DNA from: Apopatocola sp963618015
GTDB taxonomy: Bacteria; Bacillota; Clostridia; Oscillospirales; Oscillospiraceae
Direction of reading: 5' to 3'
DNA length: 64,000 nucleotides
Assembly (NCBI GenBank): GCA_963618015.1
Contig: CAVEQS010000003.1
Location: 1 to 64,000 of the forward strand
Below, piece after piece: positions 58,375-64,000 of this stretch (positions are counted from its first letter, which is position 1; each line of letters opens with the position of its first letter). Under the pieces are notes generated by a model. The model saw only the letters and a list, made by a program, of their open reading frames with translations. It did not search any database and had not been told where the DNA came from. Made by a program: the position numbers and the translations under genes.

Positions 58375-60608
58375 GCACCGCTGCACCGAAAAAAAAGCGC
58401 GTTCTCTTCGTCATCAACCAGTTTTTCAAGGGCGGCGCGGAAACGGCGCTTGTGAATCTTCTGCGCACGATGGATGCCTCGCGCTTCGATGTTGATCTCC
58501 TCATCTTTGACATGATCGACCTGCCGGGCAGTCTCTCGCTCATCCCGGACATCCCGGCGTGGGTACACGTTATCAACGTGGCCGAAAACGAAAAGAAGGC
58601 CGCGTTCGTGAAAAAGGCGGTTTTTAAATTTGAGCGGAAGCTCACCGGCACGCAGCCGTTCCGGCGCGGCGCCATCCGGTATCTGCAGGGGCGGTATTAC
58701 GACGCCGCCATCTCCTACGGCGAGTGGTTTTCGAGCGCGCTGTGCGCGCGCTACGCCGCGGCGCGGCGCAAGTACGTATGGATCCACGCGGACATGGACA
58801 AGGCTGCCTTTCTCCACCCGGACATTCTGCGCTTTGAAGCGCAGTTTGACGGCTTTCTCTTCGCCTCCCGCCACTCGATGGAGGGGGCGATAAAAAAATA
58901 TCCGCAGCTCGCCTCCCGCGCTCTCGTTGTGCCGAACCGCGTGGACAGCGAGAAAATTCTCGCCATGAGCGAAGAGCCGCTGCCCATATCGCTGCCGGAG
59001 GACGGCCTGCCGCTGCTCGTGACGGTCGCGAACGTGCGCGAGGAGAAAAACCATCTTCGGCAGGTCGAGGCAATGCGGCAGCTCTTTTCCGAGGGGCTGC
59101 GGTTTCGCTGGGTGAACATTGGCTCGCTCGCCAATGCCCCGCTCGTGGAAAAGCTACGGCAGTCGATACAGGATGCGGGGCTGGAGGATTATTTCACGCT
59201 GACCGGCCCGCTCGATAACCCGTACGGCGTGATGCGAAGGGCTTCTGCCGTGTGCGTTCTCTCCGACCATGAGTCGTGGTCGATGGTCATCACGGAGACG
59301 AAGGCGCTCGGCGTGCCGGTGATCGCAACACGCACGTCCGGCGCGCTCGAGCAGATCACAGACGGCGAAAACGGCGTCCTCTGCGGCTTTTCCGCCGGGG
59401 AGATCGCCGAAAGCCTCCGCGCCTTTCTCACCGGCAGCGCGGCGGACGCGATGCGCCGGAACGAAGGAAATCACCCCGCCGCCGATGCGGCGGGGACGCT
59501 GGAAACGCTTTTGGAAAACGACGCAAAGAAAGCTCTTTATATATTCGACGATATAAATTATGCGAGCGGCGCCCGCGCCGCGGCGCTCGCGCAGGCGCGC
59601 GCCGTGTCCGGCGTAGCGGAGGTATGGATCTATTCTGCCGAGCCCTGCCGGGATGCCGCGCTCAAAAGAGAGTTCCATTTTCTGGAAACGCCCGGCAGCG
59701 GTGCGCTGCGGCTGCTCTCGCGGCCGACGCGGCAGGTGCTGCGTGATGGGGGCGTATCCCGCGCCGGAAAGCTTCTCCGGCTCGCCTACGCCGTGCTCGC
59801 GCACATCGGGCTTGAATCCGTGCTGCCGAAGGCGCTGCTGCGGCGGAACATGACGGCGGCCTTTGAGGGGTTCGACACGATCTTCGTTGTGAGCGAGGCC
59901 TCCAAGATGCGCGAGTTCGTCTCACGCTGCCGCCGCCCCATAAAGGTGCAGTGGATCCATACGGACTACGCCGCCTGGCGGGAGCTGAATGAGTGGACGC
60001 GCGCCGTTACGAAAAACGACGCGAAGCTCTACCGCCGGTTTGATACGATCGTCTGTCTCAACCATACGCTGCGGGAGAAGTTTCTCTCGATCTATCCGCA
60101 GTTCGCGCAAAAAACGATCGCCGTGCCGAACCCGGTGTTCCGCCCGGCGATACGAGAGCGCGCGAGGACGCCGCTTTCGGTGCCGGTGGACGAGAGCGTG
60201 TGCAGCCTCATCACCATCGGGCGATTCGAGCGAGAAAAGCGCTATGACCGGCTGCTGGATATCGCCGCCGCGCTGCGGGATCGCGGCTTTGCATTTCGCT
60301 GGTACTTCGCCGGCGACGGACCGCTGCGCGAAGAGATCGAGCGGCAGCGCGATGCGCTCGGCCTTTCCGGCTGCGTGACGCTGACCGGGTACATGGAAAA
60401 TCCGTGTCCCCTGCTCGCGCGATGCCGCGCGCTCGTGCTCTTTTCCGAGTATGAGGGCACGCCCGTCACGATCGACGAGGCCAAGGCGCTCGGCGTTTCG
60501 GTCATCGCGAACGACGTCGGCGGCGTGCGCGAGATGCTGGAAAATGGGAAATACGGCGTGATCGCCGACGATGCCGAGGGCTTTATCCGAGCTATCATGC
60601 AATTATAA
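58371..60608 (+). CDS. Tandem double GT4 (GT-B) glycosyltransferase
   Basis: 745 residues that contain two complete family 4 glycosyltransferase units. The first (about 1-375) opens KRVLFVINQFFKGGAETALVNLL and has the donor-site segment SWSMVITETKALGVPVIAT (EX7E motif). The second (about 390-745) opens KKALYIFDDINYASGARAAALA and has GRFEREKRYDRLLDIAAAL and SEYEGTPVTIDEAKALGVSVIA. Each probably adds one sugar in sequence. The start at 58371 overlaps the ATPase stop (ATGA). The C-terminal unit has its N-terminal half intact, so it is not a duplicate remnant. Confidence 0.88.
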   Translation: MSTAAPKKKRVLFVINQFFKGGAETALVNLLRTMDASRFDVDLLIFDMIDLPGSLSLIPDIPAWVHVINVAENEKKAAFVKKAVFKFERKLTGTQPFRRGAIRYLQGRYYDAAISYGEWFSSALCARYAAARRKYVWIHADMDKAAFLHPDILRFEAQFDGFLFASRHSMEGAIKKYPQLASRALVVPNRVDSEKILAMSEEPLPISLPEDGLPLLVTVANVREEKNHLRQVEAMRQLFSEGLRFRWVNIGSLANAPLVEKLRQSIQDAGLEDYFTLTGPLDNPYGVMRRASAVCVLSDHESWSMVITETKALGVPVIATRTSGALEQITDGENGVLCGFSAGEIAESLRAFLTGSAADAMRRNEGNHPAADAAGTLETLLENDAKKALYIFDDINYASGARAAALAQARAVSGVAEVWIYSAEPCRDAALKREFHFLETPGSGALRLLSRPTRQVLRDGGVSRAGKLLRLAYAVLAHIGLESVLPKALLRRNMTAAFEGFDTIFVVSEASKMREFVSRCRRPIKVQWIHTDYAAWRELNEWTRAVTKNDAKLYRRFDTIVCLNHTLREKFLSIYPQFAQKTIAVPNPVFRPAIRERARTPLSVPVDESVCSLITIGRFEREKRYDRLLDIAAALRDRGFAFRWYFAGDGPLREEIERQRDALGLSGCVTLTGYMENPCPLLARCRALVLFSEYEGTPVTIDEAKALGVSVIANDVGGVREMLENGKYGVIADDAEGFIRAIMQL

Positions 60609-60622
60609 AAAGGAAACCTGAC

Positions 60623-63460
60623 ATGGCGAAAATCGTTTTTACGGTCGACAATATAAACTACAGAGGCGGCGGGCATTTCGCCACGTTCAAGATCGCCAAC
60701 TATCTCTGCATCAGCGGGCATACCGTGATCTTGTATTCCCCGGTCAAAGCCGAAAAATCCGTGTACGTGTATGTCGCAAAAGGGGTTCAGATCACGCAAA
60801 CGGAGGCTTTTGCCGACGCCGATTACATCGTTGTCCCGTTCGAAAACTCCGAGTTTTTCGAACAGGTCGCAGCGCTCAAAGCCGGCCGCGCAAAGAAGAT
60901 CCAGTGGATCCACATCGATTACGGCGTATGGAAATACGTTGTGCAGGATGACACGGAACGGAGAAGACGGCTGCTTGCGGCCTACGACCGGATCGTTTTC
61001 GTTTCGGAAAGCAACCGAAAAAGCTTTTTGCAGTATTTCCCGGAATGCGCCGGAAAAAGCACCGTTGTATATAACTTTGTTGACACCGAACAGATCCGCT
61101 CCATGGCGGCCGAGCCGGCCGGCACAAATCTTTTCGCAAAGAAGACACCCGAGCAGCTCACCGTTGTTCTGCCCGGGCGGCTGGAAGAGCAGAAGGCCTT
61201 TCACCGGACGCTGGACGCCGCAAAAATACTGAAGGACCGCGGTCTGTCCATTGAATGGCTGATCCTCGGCAGCGGGTATGAACACGATTCCCTTTTGCAG
61301 AAAAAGGAGCGTTACGGGCTCGACAACGTGCACTTTCTCGGGTTTTGTCCGAATCCGTATGCCTGCATGAAAGCCGCCGATCTGGTGGCGATCCTCTCCG
61401 AATATGAGGGGCTTGCTCTCACCGTGGCGGAAAGTCTTACCGCCGGAACGCCGGTGCTGTCCACGCGCACCGGCGGCGTGGCGGAGATCCTTTCGGACGA
61501 ATGCGGCTGGATCATCGAAAACGATCTTCTCTCGATCGTGAACGGAATGACCGCCGTTTATAATGACCGGAAGCTGCTGGCGGGAAAAAAAGTGACGCTC
61601 TGCGCCTATACATACGATAACAACGGGACCCAGGAGCGCCTGAACGCTCTTTTCTCAAACGCCGAAGAAGGAGGATATGCGGCGATGGATACCGCCCCCT
61701 CCCTCCAGGAAACAGCCGCGGCCGCGCCGGACATATCCGTTATCATCCCGGTGTACAACACCGCCGATTATCTCCCGGCGTGTCTTGACTCGGTCGTAAA
61801 CCAGTCCTTTGATCATTATGAGATCATCCTCGTCAACGACGGCTCCACGGATGCCTCGCAGACGATCATTGACGATTACGCGCGCCGCTTTCCCGGCCGC
61901 ATCCGCGCCTTTGCCATTCCGAACGGCGGGCTGGGGAACGCGCGCAATTACGGCATCGGCAAGGCCCGCGGAGAATATCTCGCGTTCGTCGATTCCGACG
62001 ATCTCATCCACGGGGACATGCTCAAAAAAATGTACACGGCGGCGCGGCAGCACAACGCCGACTGCGTGATGTCGGACTACATCGCCTTCTGGGACGATGG
62101 GAAGCGGGAGTACGTCCGCTCCGTCGACCTTCCTGACGCCGGGCGTCTCGATATCCTGCGGTATTCCGCCAAGTACGGCACGGTGAATGCCTGCACGAAG
62201 CTTGTCGCACGAGAGCTTTTCGATACCGTTCTCTTCCCTGCCGGATTCTATGAGGATCTTGCCACAACGCCGATCCTGCTGAGCTGGGCAAAAAACGTCT
62301 GCTACGTCCGCGAGGGTCTGTATTTCTACCGCCAGCGCCCCGGCTCCATCACCTCGATCAAATCCGGCGACAAGCGCCTGCTCGACTGCTATGCCGCCTG
62401 GGACCGCATCCGCGAGCATGCCAACCCGCTCTTTGAAAAGGAGATCCAGTTTGCGGTCTATTGGAGCCTCAACTTCTTCTGCACCAACTTCCTCGACGAC
62501 TTCACGAAGCAGTCCAAGGAATATTACGACCGGAACCGGAGCTATTTCCGCGGAAACGCCTACATTGCCGACGCCGTTCGGAAGGGCGAATTTCTGGACT
62601 TTGAGCATCTGGACATGATCCCGAAGATCCTCCATTACTGCTGGTTCGGCGGCGGAGAGAAAAGCGAGCTCATCCGAAAATGCATGGAGTCCTGGAAGAA
62701 ATACGCGCCGGACTTTGCTATCATGGAGTGGAACGAATCCAACTGCGATATTCATGCAAACCGGTATGTTGCCGAGGCATACGAAAAGAAGCAGTATGCC
62801 TTCGTGGCCGATTACTTCCGGCTGAAGGCTCTCTGCGAATATGGCGGCGTCGGCATGGATACCGATGTGGAGCTGCGGCAGCCGTTGGAGACATACCTTT
62901 ATTGCAGCGCGTTCTTCGCTTTTGAAACGCCGAGTCTCGTCAACGCCGCGATCGTCGGCGCGGTAAAGGGGCAGCCGCTCCTTGAAGAGCTGCGCCGGTC
63001 GTACGAAAACGAGTCTTTCCTTTCCGCCGAAAAAGCCGGGGAGGCCATCACGATACCGCACCGTCTTACGCAGCTTCTCACCGAACGGACAAACCTTCAG
63101 CTGAACGGAAAAACACAGCTTCTGGCCGGAAATATCCGGGTATTCAGCGCCAACCGGATGACCGTAAATGTCCACGACGGGAAATGCATCTGCGAACGCC
63201 ACTACGAGGGAAGCCGGCCGAAAAAGGACGGCGGCCCGGCCGCGGATCATACGTATGATGTTTTGAAGCATTACTTCACCTGGGATCTGCTGCACGGAGG
63301 CGGCGGCGCGCCGGTCTCCGGCGACACGGCACAGCTTCTGGCCTACTACAAAAGCGAGTGCGACCGCTACGAAAACTCCACCTGCTGGAAAATCACCAAG
63401 CCGATCCGCGTCATTATGGATCTCCTGAAAAAGCTTTTCGGGCGCGGCAAAGTCTCCTGA
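60623..63460 (+). CDS. Three-domain glycosyltransferase fusion (GT4-GT2-GT32-like)
   Basis: 945 residues in three catalytic units. GT4 (about 1-350): IVFTVDNINYRGGGHFATFKI and SEYEGLALTVAESLTAGTPVLST. GT2 (about 368-600): ISVIIPVYNTADYLPACLDSVVNQ, NDGSTDASQ and VDSDD (metal site). GT32/capsular-type (about 664-900): PKILHYCWFGG and YGGVGMDTDVE with the DxD motif. A C-terminal tail ENSTCWKITKPIRVI is common after surface-polysaccharide glycosyltransferases. Short linkers separate the units. AAAAGGAAACC precedes the ATG, 14 nt after the previous stop. One polypeptide could thus add several residues of a repeat unit. Linkages are unknown. Confidence 0.9.
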   Translation: MAKIVFTVDNINYRGGGHFATFKIANYLCISGHTVILYSPVKAEKSVYVYVAKGVQITQTEAFADADYIVVPFENSEFFEQVAALKAGRAKKIQWIHIDYGVWKYVVQDDTERRRRLLAAYDRIVFVSESNRKSFLQYFPECAGKSTVVYNFVDTEQIRSMAAEPAGTNLFAKKTPEQLTVVLPGRLEEQKAFHRTLDAAKILKDRGLSIEWLILGSGYEHDSLLQKKERYGLDNVHFLGFCPNPYACMKAADLVAILSEYEGLALTVAESLTAGTPVLSTRTGGVAEILSDECGWIIENDLLSIVNGMTAVYNDRKLLAGKKVTLCAYTYDNNGTQERLNALFSNAEEGGYAAMDTAPSLQETAAAAPDISVIIPVYNTADYLPACLDSVVNQSFDHYEIILVNDGSTDASQTIIDDYARRFPGRIRAFAIPNGGLGNARNYGIGKARGEYLAFVDSDDLIHGDMLKKMYTAARQHNADCVMSDYIAFWDDGKREYVRSVDLPDAGRLDILRYSAKYGTVNACTKLVARELFDTVLFPAGFYEDLATTPILLSWAKNVCYVREGLYFYRQRPGSITSIKSGDKRLLDCYAAWDRIREHANPLFEKEIQFAVYWSLNFFCTNFLDDFTKQSKEYYDRNRSYFRGNAYIADAVRKGEFLDFEHLDMIPKILHYCWFGGGEKSELIRKCMESWKKYAPDFAIMEWNESNCDIHANRYVAEAYEKKQYAFVADYFRLKALCEYGGVGMDTDVELRQPLETYLYCSAFFAFETPSLVNAAIVGAVKGQPLLEELRRSYENESFLSAEKAGEAITIPHRLTQLLTERTNLQLNGKTQLLAGNIRVFSANRMTVNVHDGKCICERHYEGSRPKKDGGPAADHTYDVLKHYFTWDLLHGGGGAPVSGDTAQLLAYYKSECDRYENSTCWKITKPIRVIMDLLKKLFGRGKVS

Positions 63461-63487
63461 CCGGGACAGATCATCGGGGTACGGATT

Positions 63488-64000
63488 ATGAAAAAAAGCA
63501 AAAACTATCTGGCATTGCCGGCCATTATTCTGGCCGCGCTTTATCTCACCTTTCTGGTAGGCCGCCACACGCTGGAGACCGCCATGCAGAGGGTCTTTAT
63601 CTTCTGCTATTTTGTGCTCATGGGCGTGCTGGCATGCGCATTGAAAAGCAAATACGCCGAGGGAAAGCCGTTTCCTGCAAAGAGCCGGATCGCCGCGGCG
63701 GTGCTCGCCGCCCTGCTCGTCGGTGCGGGATGGAACACGTTCCTGCCGGGCGTACGCTTCCCGCTGGAGGGCTCGCATATCTACGCACTCTGGGAGAAGA
63801 TCGTCTATACGCTCGGCGCATGGGCTGCAGTCTTCTACTTTGCGCAGCTCGCGCTGCTGTTTCTCGCCCGCCCCATCGAAAAGCGCGGCTGGACGGAGCG
63901 GCAGAAGCTTTTTGCCTTCCTCCTCATGGGAAACTTCGTGTTTCTCTTTTTCACAAGCGATAAGATCCAGCCGACGCACCTGACGCAGGGGTTCCTCCTG
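63488..64000 (+). CDS. Multi-spanning membrane protein, partial (runs off right edge)
   Basis: 171 codons visible, open at the window end. At least four hydrophobic segments: about 8-25 (LALPAIILAALYLTFLV), 33-52, 66-84 and 100-127, and another at about 148-160. The cytoplasmic start MKKSKNY is basic. The layout suits a polytopic polymerase-, ligase- or glycosyltransferase-C-type membrane protein of the polysaccharide cluster, but no specific motif is visible. It begins 27 nt after the three-domain glycosyltransferase, with a weak ribosome binding site. Confidence 0.6.
   Translation, partial: MKKSKNYLALPAIILAALYLTFLVGRHTLETAMQRVFIFCYFVLMGVLACALKSKYAEGKPFPAKSRIAAAVLAALLVGAGWNTFLPGVRFPLEGSHIYALWEKIVYTLGAWAAVFYFAQLALLFLARPIEKRGWTERQKLFAFLLMGNFVFLFFTSDKIQPTHLTQGFLL

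Noticed and set aside
1..64000. tRNA, rRNA or CRISPR arrays
   Set aside because: No tRNA-like cloverleaf arms with a T-loop consensus, no rRNA sequence and no regularly spaced direct repeats were noticed by eye; a covariance search was not possible.

Overview
The window is a G+C-rich, gene-dense stretch (around 60% G+C by eye) of a Gram-positive gut-type Clostridia genome, most likely an Oscillospirales/Ruminococcaceae relative. Evidence is the combination of a T-box leader on alaS, lysine and cobalamin riboswitches, type III glutamine synthetase, MurT/GatD, a BceRS-BceAB-like module, TTG starts and strong GGAGG ribosome binding sites. The lineage is inferred from these families, not from a marker gene. 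No rRNA, tRNA, CRISPR array or prophage was seen.

Layout. 1-1041: the start of an IS3-type transposase at the left edge, abutting a DUF368 polyprenyl-phosphate transporter gene. 1086-4813 (minus): histidine kinase, response regulator, small membrane protein and a processive family 2 glycosyltransferase. 4881-5156: a MITE-like repeat. 5155-9741 (minus): a peptide-antibiotic sensing and detoxification module. 9855-12610 (minus): a lysine-riboswitch-controlled amino acid ABC transporter whose binding protein looks circularly permuted. 12691-15830 (minus): a cobalamin-riboswitch-controlled BtuFCD importer. 15942-18256: glnN with its leader repeat and promoter.

18276-33922 (plus) is a housekeeping block: guaA, a GtrA-like protein, M18 aminopeptidase, pyrG, glmM, a GlmU-like acetyltransferase, nagB, glmS, purB, purA, murT, gatD and nadE. 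It covers nucleotide supply, UDP-GlcNAc precursor supply, lipid II amidation and NAD synthesis.

34079-43055 is the most unusual region. A TetR regulator is divergent from a tightly overlapping operon of two related small proteins flanking an amidohydrolase-2 enzyme, an MMPL exporter and a giant GLUG-repeat protein. A large concentric palindrome lies in the shared intergenic region. I do not know of a described system with this composition.

43248-55854 holds an SPFH / ribbon-helix-helix / DUF1648 operon, an EamA transporter with a near-leaderless start, an NTase-GNAT fusion, an AT-richer membrane-anchored GIY-YIG protein, a YoaP-like acetyltransferase, TatD, an orphan kinase, a GAPDH with GapB-like cofactor residues, YgjV, HIT and T-box-controlled alaS. 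55991-64000 (plus) is a surface-polysaccharide cluster with a Wzm/Wzt-type exporter and very large fused glycosyltransferases, running off the right edge. Paired palindromic repeats recur at 18071, 33908 and 43060.
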